From: UBA1847 sp942492205
Lineage (GTDB): Bacteria > Pseudomonadota > Gammaproteobacteria > Steroidobacterales > Woeseiaceae
Length of the DNA: 64,000 nt
Direction of reading: 5' to 3'
NCBI GenBank assembly: GCA_942492205.1
Contig: CALODT010000003.1
Span: 124,001-188,000, forward strand
Positions 32,491-40,817 of the stretch are shown one piece after another. Both the position numbers and the translations under genes were made by a program. Under the pieces are notes generated by a model. That model did no database searches. It saw only the letters and a program-made list of their open reading frames with translations, and was not told the DNA's origin. Position 1 is the first letter of the stretch. Every line of letters starts with the position of its first letter.

Positions 32491-33018
32491 TTACCGCCTC
32501 CTGCGAGAGGCTTTCTTGCGACTAGCCTTTTTCTTGGTCTTGCGCTTGGCGACTTTCTTCTTCGCCTTGCGTTTAGCCTTCTTCTTTGTTTTACGTTTGG
32601 CGACTTTCTTCTTCGCCTTTTTCTTGGTCTTGCGCTTAGCTACTTTCTTCTTCGCTTTACGCTTTGCCTTTTTCTTCGTCTTACGTTTGGCGACTTTCTT
32701 CTTCGCCTTTTTCTTGGTCTTGCGCTTAGCTACTTTCTTCTTCGCTTTACGCTTTGCCTTCTTCTTCGTCTTACGTTTGGCGACTTTCTTCTTCGCCTTT
32801 TTCTTGGTCTTGCGCTTGGCTACTTTCTTTTTAGCTTTGCGCTTGGCGACTTTCTTCTTCGCCTTCTTCTTTGCTACTTTTTTCTTCGCCTTTTTCTTGG
32901 TGACTTTCTTTTTCGCTACACGCTTTTTAGGCGCTGCTTTCTTCCGTGCTGTTACTTTCCGTTTCTTGGCGACTTTGCGCTTCGAAACTTTCTTACGAGA
33001 CTTCTTTTTGGTAGCCAT
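32491..33018 (-). CDS. Histone H1-like lysine-rich DNA-binding protein
   Basis: A 175-residue protein of almost only Lys, Ala, Arg, Val and Thr, in KKxAKKKVAKRKT-type repeats, like the C-terminal tail of histone H1 and of bacterial AlgP/Hc1-like proteins. It would bind DNA or RNA by charge. ATG 33018 is chosen because GGAGAAAA lies 5-12 bases upstream and MATKKKSRKK is the natural start. The core is built of 30-residue units, encoded by a 90-base tandem repeat, so length should vary between strains. No folded domain is visible. Confidence 0.85.
   Translation of the reverse strand: MATKKKSRKKVSKRKVAKKRKVTARKKAAPKKRVAKKKVTKKKAKKKVAKKKAKKKVAKRKAKKKVAKRKTKKKAKKKVAKRKTKKKAKRKAKKKVAKRKTKKKAKKKVAKRKTKKKAKRKAKKKVAKRKTKKKAKKKVAKRKTKKKAKRKAKKKVAKRKTKKKASRKKASRRRR
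32531..32830. repeat. 90-base tandem repeats within the histone H1-like gene
   Basis: The marker TTACGTTTGGCGACTTTC recurs at 32591, 32681 and 32771, exactly 90 bases apart, with shorter, diverged 30- to 60-base units at both sides. Each unit encodes 30 residues. Likely prone to slippage and unequal recombination. Confidence 0.85.
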
Positions 33019-33343
33019 CAATTTTCTCCGTGTCGGGTACCCGGAGCTGAGTATATACAACAATTCCAAAAAATCCAGAAAGTTACCCTCACTTTTTCCG
33101 CTTGGAAAAACGACTGTCACAGCATGATCCCGCCGCGTGAAGACATGAAATCGGCCGAGACGAAACCGAACTGCTGCAGTGATTCAAAAAAAACGCCGAG
33201 CCGGGACCCGAAAGAGAAAAAGTTGAGGACGCGTTTGTCTAATTGAGATGTATCACGTTCGCACCCTGCCGGGTGCACGCGGCACGCGCTGCACCGTCGC
33301 AACAAGGTCCGAATACTGTCGGTAATTTGGCGACTCGCAGAGT
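33019..33343. other. 325-base intergenic stretch
   Basis: Between fau and the histone H1-like gene. It holds the latter's leader and putative promoter, an inverted repeat GCACCC-TGCC-GGGTGC (33261-33276), and a hairpin overlapping the fau stop (CGACTC/GAGTCG with AGAGT/ACTCT, 33331-33356) that may end the fau transcript without a clear T run. A 62-codon leftward open frame here has no ribosome binding site and is not considered a gene. Confidence 0.5.
33050..33055 (-). promoter_or_regulatory. Possible -10 element of the histone H1-like gene
   Basis: Read leftwards, TATACT lies 32 bases before the ATG at 33018, placing a start near 33043. The -35 hexamer 17 bases away (CTGGAT) is weak. Confidence 0.35.
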
Positions 33344-33898
33344 CTACTCTGAGTCGCTGAACACCTTATAAAGCCGTATATCCCATACGTTTGGCGATAT
33401 TTTCTCGACTTTCTGGCATGAATACGCGAGACCCACGAGTTTCGGCCGTAACCAATGCTGGCGATGTCGCAGGAATGCAAAGCAGCGGTCAAAATAGCCG
33501 CCACCCATCCCGATTCGGTTGTTATTTTTGTCGTAAGCAACCGTTGGTGTAAGCACGAGATCGAGGTTGCGTGGCGAAATAATGTCGCCGGACTGCGGTT
33601 CCCAAAGATCGAAAGCGTTTCTTTGCAGCGGCGTTTCAGGACGGATTTCGCGAAACAACATTTTTCCGCGTCCGATCAAAACTGGAACGAAAATGCGCTT
33701 ATTTGCGCGCCAGCCGCGCTCGATAAGCGTCAGCGTGTCAACTTCGTCGTTCATGGGCAGGTAGCAGGCGATGCGTTTCGCCGCGAAGAAAAGACGAGAC
33801 TCAAGCACACGTTTGCAGATAATAGACGAAGCGTTCGCGCGTGCCTCGCGACTCATTGCGCGTCGGGCAACGAGCGATTTGCGACGAAGGTCAATCAT
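33344..33898 (-). CDS. fau: 5-formyltetrahydrofolate cyclo-ligase
   Basis: Converts 5-formyl-THF to 5,10-methenyl-THF with ATP (YgfA/Fau). Seen: the basic N-terminal helix LRRKSLVARRAMS, YLPMNDEVDT, IFVPVL, FDLWEPQSG, LDLVLTPTVAYD and the ATP-binding IGMGGGYFDR. It has 184 residues. It follows the 6S RNA gene by 7 bases on the same strand, the classical ssrS-ygfA arrangement; folate metabolism links it to gcvT, thyA and folA in this window. Confidence 0.93.
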   Translation of the reverse strand: MIDLRRKSLVARRAMSREARANASSIICKRVLESRLFFAAKRIACYLPMNDEVDTLTLIERGWRANKRIFVPVLIGRGKMLFREIRPETPLQRNAFDLWEPQSGDIISPRNLDLVLTPTVAYDKNNNRIGMGGGYFDRCFAFLRHRQHWLRPKLVGLAYSCQKVEKISPNVWDIRLYKVFSDSE

Positions 33899-33905
33899 TA
33901 AAGGA

Positions 33906-34094
33906 GGCGCCTCCCGCCTGTGCCGTTACAAACCTTCGCTCTCGAACCGGAGCAAAAGGTGGGGTCAGCCGTGGATGCAAAAGGCTCACCGCCTGGGCGG
34001 TTATGCACATATGCTTCCGACAGTGCACGACCCCGATGTAGAAAGTTAGGGTCGAAAGGTTTCCAGGTCGGTATCGAACACCGCAGGAGGCGCC
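33906..34094 (-). ncRNA. ssrS: 6S RNA
   Basis: A 189-base transcript that would mimic an open promoter and bind sigma-70 RNA polymerase. Evidence: position between zapA and fau, as in E. coli; closing stem GGCGCCTCC (34094-34086) with GGAGGCGCC (33914-33906); the 5' arm TGCGGTGTTCG, resembling the GATGTTCG of known 6S RNAs; and a -10-like GATAAA (34106-34101) ending 6 bases before 34094. The central part can form a long interrupted hairpin. Ends are set by the stem and may be off by a few bases. Confidence 0.8.
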
Positions 34095-34100
34095 AATTCA

Positions 34101-34106
34101 TTTATC
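34101..34106 (-). promoter_or_regulatory. -10 element of the 6S RNA gene
   Basis: Read leftwards, GATAAA followed by TGAATT puts transcription start at G34094, exactly where the 6S closing stem begins. No good -35 hexamer was found at 17 bases. Confidence 0.5.
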
Positions 34107-34129
34107 AAGCTGGCCGGCAAGGCCAGGTT

Positions 34130-34444
34130 TCACAGGTCAAGCTGTTGCGTCGAGCTCAGTGCATGGTCAACGCGATCGGAAATAATTTTCAGACGATGGC
34201 TGATGCCACCCTCAAGTTCCTCATCCCGTGCTTTCGCGTGCAACAGATCGTTCGCCATATTCAAAGCCGCCATTACGGCTATACGGTCGAGACCGACGAT
34301 CCTGCCGCTGTCACGAATCTCCCGCATCCTCGAATTCAGGATCTCGGCAGAGTCGAGTAAGTCGGTGCGTTCCTCAGGCGGGCAGGCAACCTGGTATTCC
34401 TTGTCGAGAATGCGGACGCTTACCTGCGCGAATTGATCGGTCAT
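34130..34444 (-). CDS. zapA: Cell division protein ZapA
   Basis: Cytoplasmic FtsZ-ring stabiliser. Seen: VSVRILDKEYQVACPPEERTDLLDSAEIL with the typical short beta hairpin (split over residues 8-36), the IVGLDRIAVMAALNMANDLL helix and a C-terminal coiled coil. It has 104 residues. It precedes the 6S RNA gene and follows the ZapB-like gene by 34 bases. Confidence 0.93.
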   Translation of the reverse strand: MTDQFAQVSVRILDKEYQVACPPEERTDLLDSAEILNSRMREIRDSGRIVGLDRIAVMAALNMANDLLHAKARDEELEGGISHRLKIISDRVDHALSSTQQLDL

Positions 34445-34478
34445 TCGACGTACTCCATGAGACTGTAATTCGACCCGT

Positions 34479-34709
34479 TCATGAGCCTTGTTCCATCGCC
34501 TTCAGCCTGCCGATCATCGCCTCGACCCGAGCACGTACCTGCTCGTTCTTCTGCAGGAGGCTGGCGCGCTCCGACGTCAGAACGTCCTGCCGCTGTTTCA
34601 GCGAGCGGTTCTCATCCTGTAATTGGTCGCAAACACGAACCAAAGCGTCAACGCGCTTTTCCAGGCGTTTGAGTTCGTGTTCGAATGTCGAGCTGATGTT
34701 GTCGGCCAT
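34479..34709 (-). CDS. ZapB-like coiled-coil protein (TIGR02449 type)
   Basis: A 76-residue, almost entirely coiled-coil protein (LKRLEKRVDALVRVCDQLQDENRSLKQR and on) of the kind found directly upstream of zapA in many gammaproteobacteria. Probably assists ZapA at the division ring, by analogy with ZapB. ATG 34709 (MADNISSTF) begins the conserved part; an in-frame upstream extension to 34802 looks non-coding. It is divergent from ygfB. Confidence 0.82.
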   Translation of the reverse strand: MADNISSTFEHELKRLEKRVDALVRVCDQLQDENRSLKQRQDVLTSERASLLQKNEQVRARVEAMIGRLKAMEQGS

Positions 34710-34837
34710 ACGCAGAATATAGTCAGGGCAAAGAGCAGAATCAATTATCTCTGCTGTTTCCAGGATTCGGTCTTGGCCTCGCGAAACGGTCCATGGGATC
34801 ATAAGGGTTTGGCGGAATTGAATAAGGTTGCCATCCC

Positions 34838-35431
34838 ATGGAAGAAAAGGTCGATCACGACATGCTCGACGCTGCCCTCAAACGCTGCGGCGCCAGCTGG
34901 GACGCCGCGCAAACTCACGGCCTGCTGGCCGGCCGCCTGGCGGTAGCGGGCGCGCCCGCCGGACCCGACTGGCTGTTGCATGTTCTCGAGGGTACGGATG
35001 AAAGTGACGCCTTTCGGGGCGAGTGCCTGAAGATGCTCGATACGCTCTATCAGTCGACGTTCTGGCAGCTATCCGAACGACTCTCGGAGTTTGTGCCGCT
35101 GTTGCCGGGTGACGATAGCGACGCCGGTATACGAACCATGGCGCTTGCGCACTGGAGCGAGGGCTTTCTACACGGCCTCGTATCCGCGCAGCACGGTGAC
35201 GAGCTGCGGGACCGGCTTGCGGCGGAGCCGCTGGCCGACATTATTCGCGACATCCTGCAGATCACTCGCGCCGAAGTCGATGACGCTACGGACGAGGAGA
35301 CCAATGAGTCCGCCTACACGGAACTGGTTGAATATTTGCGGGTCGCGGCGCAGCTTGCTTACGAAGAGCTCTCGCCGATTCGGCACGCTCACGGTAAATC
35401 GCCACAGGATCGTACCGATACGATGCATTGA
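34838..35431 (+). CDS. UPF0149 family protein YgfB
   Basis: Helical protein of the YgfB/YecA (UPF0149) family. In Pseudomonas aeruginosa YgfB affects ampD expression and beta-lactam resistance; its role elsewhere is open. Seen: HGLLAGRLAVAGAP, the WSEGFLHGL motif (residues about 107-115) and LADIIRDILQITRAEVDD with the acidic ESAYTELVEYLRVAAQL end. It has 197 residues. ygfB upstream of pepP-ubiH-ubiI matches the E. coli order. Confidence 0.92.
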   Translation: MEEKVDHDMLDAALKRCGASWDAAQTHGLLAGRLAVAGAPAGPDWLLHVLEGTDESDAFRGECLKMLDTLYQSTFWQLSERLSEFVPLLPGDDSDAGIRTMALAHWSEGFLHGLVSAQHGDELRDRLAAEPLADIIRDILQITRAEVDDATDEETNESAYTELVEYLRVAAQLAYEELSPIRHAHGKSPQDRTDTMH

Positions 35432-35528
35432 GCAGCCGGCGCGGCTGTAAGCACTTCTGCCACCCAAAAGGCCCGCCGACAACGTAGAATACATCCCGGC
35501 TACTACCTTTGACGAGCGTGATACCCCG

Positions 35529-36833
35529 ATGAACACCAAGGAATTCGAGCGACGCCGCAGACAGCTGATGCGCATGGTTGGCGTCGGCGGTGTTGCGATA
35601 CTCCCTGCGGCTCCGATCAAGACCCGCAGCCGCGACGTCGAATACCGCTTTCGGCAAGATAGCGACTTTTACTACCTGACCGGATTCGCGGAGCCGGAAG
35701 CGGTCGCCGTTTTGGTTCCGGGTCGGGAGAGCGGCGAGTTTCTGATGTTCTGCCGCGAACGCGACCCGAAGCGTGAGCAGTGGGATGGCTCGAGGGCGGG
35801 GCAGGACGGCGCCATGGAGGTCTACGGTGCGGACGACGCGTTCCCCATCGATGATATAGACGATATCCTGCCCGGCATCATCGAGCCCTGCAGCCGTGTC
35901 TACTACACGATGGGCATGTACTCGGAGTTTGACGCTCGCATCGCGGATTGGGTCAACTCACTCAGGTCCGGGTTGTCGCGCGGCCTGCATACGCCGCAGG
36001 AGTTCGTGGCGCTCGATCATCTTCTTCATGACATGCGGCTGTACAAGAGCCGCAGCGAGATCGCGGCGATGCGCAAATCTGCGAAGGTCGCGGCGGAAGC
36101 CCACAAACGCGCGATGAAGATGACACGACCAGGTCTCTATGAATTCGAGGTAGAGGCAGAATTTCGCCATGAGTTTCGCCGCAATGGTGCGTGGGCTTCC
36201 TACAGCCCGATTGTCGGCGGCGGCGCCAACGCCTGTACGCTGCACTACGTCGACAACAACGCGGAACTTGTCGATGGTGACCTGCTGCTCATCGATGCCG
36301 GCTGTGAGCTAGACTATTATGCGTCCGATATCACGCGGACATTCCCCGTCAACGGGCGCTTTAGTCCGGAGCAGCGCGCGGTCTATGACGTCGTCCTGGA
36401 GGCGCAGCTGGCCGCCATTGACAAGGCGGTGAAAGGCAACCACTGGAACGATCCGCACGATGCAGCCGTCAAGGTGATCACCCGGGGTTTGCGCAAGCTC
36501 GGCTTACTGAAGGGTTCTTTGCCAAAGCTGATCAAGGATGGCGCCTATCGCGAGTATTACATGCACCGGACAGGTCACTGGATAGGTATGGATGTGCATG
36601 ACGTCGGCGATTACAAGGTAAGCGACGAATGGCGTGTGCTGGAGCCCGGCATGGTGATGACGGTTGAACCGGGCATCTACATCCCGAACAAGCGCAGTGT
36701 GCCGAAGAAGTTTCGCAACATAGGCGTTCGCATCGAGGACGATGTCGCCGTCACGGCGAAAGGCCCGGATGTGCTGAGCAAAGGCCTCGCCAAGCACCCC
36801 GATGAGATTGAGGCGTTGATGCAAAGCGGATGA
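35529..36833 (+). CDS. pepP: Xaa-Pro aminopeptidase P
   Basis: Removes N-terminal residues next to proline. Seen: the N-terminal creatinase-like domain with FYYLTGFAEPEAV, and the pita-bread metal site: Asp256 and Asp267 (LLLIDAGCELDYYASDITRTFP, split), His350 (HRTGHWIGMDVHD), Glu380 (TVEPGIYIP) and Glu403 (VRIEDDV), which bind two Mn ions. It has 434 residues (E. coli 441). Its last codon overlaps the ubiH start by 4 bases. Confidence 0.97.
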   Translation: MNTKEFERRRRQLMRMVGVGGVAILPAAPIKTRSRDVEYRFRQDSDFYYLTGFAEPEAVAVLVPGRESGEFLMFCRERDPKREQWDGSRAGQDGAMEVYGADDAFPIDDIDDILPGIIEPCSRVYYTMGMYSEFDARIADWVNSLRSGLSRGLHTPQEFVALDHLLHDMRLYKSRSEIAAMRKSAKVAAEAHKRAMKMTRPGLYEFEVEAEFRHEFRRNGAWASYSPIVGGGANACTLHYVDNNAELVDGDLLLIDAGCELDYYASDITRTFPVNGRFSPEQRAVYDVVLEAQLAAIDKAVKGNHWNDPHDAAVKVITRGLRKLGLLKGSLPKLIKDGAYREYYMHRTGHWIGMDVHDVGDYKVSDEWRVLEPGMVMTVEPGIYIPNKRSVPKKFRNIGVRIEDDVAVTAKGPDVLSKGLAKHPDEIEALMQSG

Positions 36834-38074
36834 GTACGCCGATGGGTCACAAGCAGTACGATATCGTGATTGCCGGCGGCGGCATGATCGGAACGAGCCT
36901 TGCCCTCGCCCTCGCGCCGCTAGGGCTCCGAGTCGCCGTCGTCGAGGCCGTTGCGCGGCAGGATACAGGACAACCGAGTTTCGACGATCGCAGCACGGCG
37001 CTATCGCGCAGCACGCAGCGAATGTTCGAGGCGATGGGTCTGTGGGGCGAGATAGTCGCCGCGTCGACGCCGATTCGGAGTATTCATGTCTCGGATAAGG
37101 GACGTTTCGGTTTCTCCCATATTGATGCCGAGGAGCAGGGCGTCGAGGCGCTGGGCTATGTCGTTATCAACCGCGTGCTCGGCAGCGTGCTGCAGTCAGC
37201 GCTTGCCGACTGTGAAAGTGTCGATGTGCATTGCCCGGCGCGCATCGTCGAGGTTGAACTCGACACGAATGTCGCAACAGCTGTCGTCGCGGCCGACGGC
37301 GGCGAAGCGGTCTTTGACTGCAGTCTGCTGGTTGCCGCGGACGGCGCAAATTCGAGCGTTCGGGACATGATGGGAATCTCGTCGTTAAAGACCGAATACG
37401 GACAGCGCGCGGTCATCGGCAATCTGTTGCCGGAAAGGAGTATCGAGTACCAGGCATTCGAGCGGTTCACTTCGCAGGGCCCGCTGGCCCTGTTGCCGGT
37501 CGCCGACGATCGTGCCGGGTTCATCTGGACCGTTGCGGAAGACGACGCGGAGCGCGTCATGGCGCTTGACGATGCTGCGTTCTTGAGCGAACTGCAGGAT
37601 ATGTTCGGCTACCGCCTGGGGGCGCTTTCTCAGGTTGGTAAACGCGCCAGCTACCCGCTAACGCTCAGCAAGGCAATGAGATTGACGACAACGCGCGGTG
37701 TACTGGTTGGTAACGCCGCGCATGGCTTGCATCCGGTTGCGGCGCAGGGCTTCAACCTGGGCATGCGTGATGTGGCTGCACTGTGTGACTGCATCGCCGA
37801 TCGTCGCGCAGAGGACAGCGACGCGGATCTGGGTGGCGAGGAATTGTTGGCGCGCTATGCCAGCTGGCGGCAGGCTGACCAGAAGAAACTCGTGCAATTC
37901 ACCGACGGCCTGGTGCGGCTGTTCGGTAGCTCCCGCCGACCGCTGCGCATGTTGAGAAACGTCAGCATGCTCGGCTTCGACCTGGTTCCTGGCGTCCGAT
38001 CGTTGTTTGCAAAGCACACGATGGGTCTGGCGGGCCGGCTGCCAAGGCTGTCGCGCGGCATGCCCATCAAATGA
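36830..38074 (+). CDS. ubiH: 2-octaprenyl-6-methoxyphenol hydroxylase UbiH
   Basis: Flavin monooxygenase of ubiquinone synthesis. Seen: IVIAGGGMIGTSLALAL (FAD dinucleotide fold, GxGxxG-like near residues 15-20), the FDDRSTALS motif specific to UbiH/UbiI types, LLVAADGANSSVR (DG motif) and GVLVGNAAHGLHPVAAQGFNLGMRD (second FAD motif, here GN rather than GD). It has 414 residues. It is translationally coupled to pepP and to the ubiI-like gene (4-base overlaps). Assignment to UbiH rather than UbiI rests on gene order and FDDR. Confidence 0.92.
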   Translation: MSTPMGHKQYDIVIAGGGMIGTSLALALAPLGLRVAVVEAVARQDTGQPSFDDRSTALSRSTQRMFEAMGLWGEIVAASTPIRSIHVSDKGRFGFSHIDAEEQGVEALGYVVINRVLGSVLQSALADCESVDVHCPARIVEVELDTNVATAVVAADGGEAVFDCSLLVAADGANSSVRDMMGISSLKTEYGQRAVIGNLLPERSIEYQAFERFTSQGPLALLPVADDRAGFIWTVAEDDAERVMALDDAAFLSELQDMFGYRLGALSQVGKRASYPLTLSKAMRLTTTRGVLVGNAAHGLHPVAAQGFNLGMRDVAALCDCIADRRAEDSDADLGGEELLARYASWRQADQKKLVQFTDGLVRLFGSSRRPLRMLRNVSMLGFDLVPGVRSLFAKHTMGLAGRLPRLSRGMPIK

Positions 38075-39273
38075 AGCGGCCGTTTCACATCGTGATTGTT
38101 GGCGCAGGCATCGTCGGTCTGGCACTGGCGGCCAGGCTGGCACAAGGTAGCGGTCGCGAGTCGCTGCGCCTCACAGTGGTCGATGCTGCCGACCGCCCGC
38201 TTTTTTCAGCCGATGACGACGTTTCCCTGCGGGTCTCGGCGATTGCCGGCGGTTCATCGGCATTTCTGCAGTCGCTGGGGGCGTGGCAACGTATCGAAGA
38301 GTCTCGACTAAGCCCCTACGAGTGCATGCGCGTCTGGGACGAGTCCGACGGCCCCGAGAGTCCGTCGGCGCTGTGCTTTGAGGCCGCGGAGTTCGCTGTG
38401 CCGCAGCTCGGTTTCATTGTCGAGAATACCGTGCTGCGTGAGGCGCTGTTGCAGCAACTCGAGGCCGCCGATGTAGAGCTCATGTTCGGCAGCCCGATTC
38501 GTTCGCTGCAGGCGGGCGATACGCAGTACGCGATCGAATTCGAGGACGGCATCAGGCGGCATGCCGACCTGATTATTGGAGCAGACGGTGTTAATTCGTT
38601 CGTGCGCACAGCGGTCGGTATTGAAGTCCGACGCTGGTCGGTTGATCAAACGGCATTCGTGACGCACCTCGCGTGCGAGCACGGTCACCAGGCAACTGCG
38701 TGGCAGCGATTCACGAAAGATGGGCCGCTCGGGATTCTGCCGTTGTTCGATGGCAGGGTATCGGTTGTCTGGTCGACGCGACCGGACGTTGCGAAGGCGG
38801 CGCTGGGTGCGAGTGATGAGGTCCTTGGCGAGATGTTGATGGAGGCATCCGATTACGTCCTTGGCACATTATCGGTGGCAGGCCCGCGGGGCGCGTTTCC
38901 ACTGGGCCCACAACATGCGGAGCGTTACGTGTTGCCACGAGTGGCGCTGGTTGGCGATGCTGCGCATGCGATTCATCCGCTGGCCGGCCAGGGCGCCAAT
39001 CTCGGCCTGCAGGACGCCGAACAGCTTGCGGAGGTTATCGAAGCCGCGCTGGATCAGGGGCTGTATCCGGGTGACCTGCCCGTTTTGAGGCGCTACGAAA
39101 GATCGCGCAAGGGGGCAAATGCAACCATGCTGCATTTCACGACTGGCCTAAACCGGCTGTTTACGACAGACTCCCGACTTGTCGCAGAATTGCGGATGGT
39201 CGGCATGCGACTGTTCAACCGCAGTGGCCCGATACGAGAGCGCGCCGTCAAGGTGGCGCTGGGCGTCAGCTGA
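38071..39273 (+). CDS. ubiI: UbiI/VisC-type ubiquinone hydroxylase
   Basis: Second flavin monooxygenase of the ubiquinone pathway, probably the C5-hydroxylase UbiI (VisC) or a UbiM/UbiL-like paralogue. Seen: VIVGAGIVGLALAARLAQ, the LRVSAIAGGSSAFLQSLGAW region, IGADGVNSFVR, and VALVGDAAHAIHPLAGQGANLGLQDAE. It has 400 residues. It overlaps ubiH by 4 bases. C5 versus C6 specificity cannot be read from sequence. Confidence 0.88.
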   Translation: MKRPFHIVIVGAGIVGLALAARLAQGSGRESLRLTVVDAADRPLFSADDDVSLRVSAIAGGSSAFLQSLGAWQRIEESRLSPYECMRVWDESDGPESPSALCFEAAEFAVPQLGFIVENTVLREALLQQLEAADVELMFGSPIRSLQAGDTQYAIEFEDGIRRHADLIIGADGVNSFVRTAVGIEVRRWSVDQTAFVTHLACEHGHQATAWQRFTKDGPLGILPLFDGRVSVVWSTRPDVAKAALGASDEVLGEMLMEASDYVLGTLSVAGPRGAFPLGPQHAERYVLPRVALVGDAAHAIHPLAGQGANLGLQDAEQLAEVIEAALDQGLYPGDLPVLRRYERSRKGANATMLHFTTGLNRLFTTDSRLVAELRMVGMRLFNRSGPIRERAVKVALGVS

Positions 39274-39296
39274 CGTCGTCTAACAGGGGGAGATGA

Positions 39297-40817
39297 ATGA
39301 AGCACCGCTATGTCTACGTGTTGACGACATTGCTGACCGTGGTCGGATTGGCGGTGTTTGTCTACAAGTGGCAGGTTCTCGGCTTTCCGGTGGGCGAGGA
39401 CCAGGAGACGCCGGTGTGGACCATTGAGTCGGCGGTCAGGTTCGACAGCGGGCCAGGTTCGATCAAGGTGCAATTGCACGTACCAACGCTGACACCGGGC
39501 TTTCGCATGCTGAATGAGAACTCGGTCTCCCGCGGATACGGCTTCACATTGAATTACGGCAGCGGCGGTCGTGAAGCCCAATGGGCTATACGTCGCGCTG
39601 ACGGCCGACAGACGATCTACTATCGCATTTCCGTGTACGAAGATGACAGCGTCGACCAGTCTGATACGACGCCGCCGTTTCCGCCGCTACCCGTTATCAA
39701 CGAGCCCTTGAAGACGGCCGTCGACGTGCTGGTCGCGGATGTGCGCGAGCACTCTGCCGATACCGCGACATTTACAACGGAGCTACTGCGCCGCGTGAAT
39801 GATCCCTCTCCTGATCCCAATGTCGAGCTTCTCATGGCCGGTGTCGAGTCGAACGCCGACTTTGTCGGGATCGTGACAATGGTACTTGCTGCCGCGCGTA
39901 TCCCCGCGCGCATGGTGCGCGGATTCCCGCTTTCAGGACGTCAGCGAAGCGCAGACCTGGTGGCGTGGCTGGAGGTGCATGACGGCGACCAGTGGCTGTA
40001 TTTCAACCCCGTGACGGGTGAAGAGCGTCTGCCGGAGCGTTTTCTTGTCTGGTGGCGCGGCAATGAGCGCATTGTGAACGTGGAGGGCGGCAGCAACGTC
40101 GAGGTGAGCTTCGCAATCCAGAGGAATTACCTGGACGCCGTGGCAATTGCGGAAACCCAGGCGGCGCAGCGTGACGTCTCTGCGGTCAATTTCTCCTTGT
40201 ACAGCCTGCCAATACAAACGCAGGCGGTGTACAGCGTTCTGCTGATGATTCCCATCGGTGCCCTGATCATGGTGTTGATGAGAAATTTCGTCGGCATCGA
40301 TGCATTCGGTACCTTCATGCCGGTTCTGATCGCGCTGGCGTTTCGTGAAACAAAATTATTCTGGGGCGTCATCTTGTTTACGCTCCTTGTCACGCTCGGT
40401 CTCAGTATTCGATTTCTGCTGGACCGGCTGCGCCTGCTGCTCGTGCCGCGCCTCAGTGCTGTGCTCATCGTGGTCGTTCTCCTCATGCTTTTCATCAGTT
40501 TGACGTCGCATCGGCTTGGCATGGAAACCGGTTTGTCCGTGGCACTGTTCCCGATGGTGATCATCGCCATGACCATCGAGCGCATGTCGGTTGTATGGGA
40601 AGAGCGCGGCGCCTCTGATGCGATTCGCGCCGGTGCCGGCAGCATTGTTGTCGCAGTCGTTGCCTATATCTTTATGGGCATGGCCTGGCTCGAGCACCTC
40701 ATCTTCACGTTCCCCGAGCTGCTGCTGGTTGTGCTGGCCATGGTCATACTGGCGGGCCGCTACACCGGCTATCGACTGAGCGAGTTGCGGCGCTTCCGCG
40801 CGCTGTCTACCAGCTAG
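39297..40817 (+). CDS. Inactive transglutaminase-like protein fused to seven-helix membrane domain
   Basis: 506 residues: N-terminal membrane anchor (residues about 8-23), a periplasmic domain with a transglutaminase-like core (NADFVGIVTMVLAAARIPAR and LVAWLEVHDGDQWLYFNP, residues about 186-238) and a C-terminal block of seven membrane helices from about residue 305. In active transglutaminases the core carries Cys, His and Asp; here those places are Asn/Ala, Val and Asn, so it is probably catalytically dead and binds peptide. The family is known as 'inactive transglutaminase fused to 7 TM helices' and pairs with a RimK-like ATP-grasp gene, as it does here with a one-base overlap. Confidence 0.9.
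   Translation: MKHRYVYVLTTLLTVVGLAVFVYKWQVLGFPVGEDQETPVWTIESAVRFDSGPGSIKVQLHVPTLTPGFRMLNENSVSRGYGFTLNYGSGGREAQWAIRRADGRQTIYYRISVYEDDSVDQSDTTPPFPPLPVINEPLKTAVDVLVADVREHSADTATFTTELLRRVNDPSPDPNVELLMAGVESNADFVGIVTMVLAAARIPARMVRGFPLSGRQRSADLVAWLEVHDGDQWLYFNPVTGEERLPERFLVWWRGNERIVNVEGGSNVEVSFAIQRNYLDAVAIAETQAAQRDVSAVNFSLYSLPIQTQAVYSVLLMIPIGALIMVLMRNFVGIDAFGTFMPVLIALAFRETKLFWGVILFTLLVTLGLSIRFLLDRLRLLLVPRLSAVLIVVVLLMLFISLTSHRLGMETGLSVALFPMVIIAMTIERMSVVWEERGASDAIRAGAGSIVVAVVAYIFMGMAWLEHLIFTFPELLLVVLAMVILAGRYTGYRLSELRRFRALSTS

Noticed and set aside
32531..32830. Regular repeats as a CRISPR array
   Set aside because: The 90-base units are contiguous, have no unique spacers and encode a lysine-rich protein.
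32456..33127. Phe/Leu-rich open frame on the + strand over the histone H1-like gene
   Set aside because: It is the complement of the Lys/Ala repeats; the apparent membrane segments are an artefact of the repeat.
33117..33305. 62-codon leftward frame between fau and the histone H1-like gene
   Set aside because: No ribosome binding site, no recognisable domain and an odd composition.
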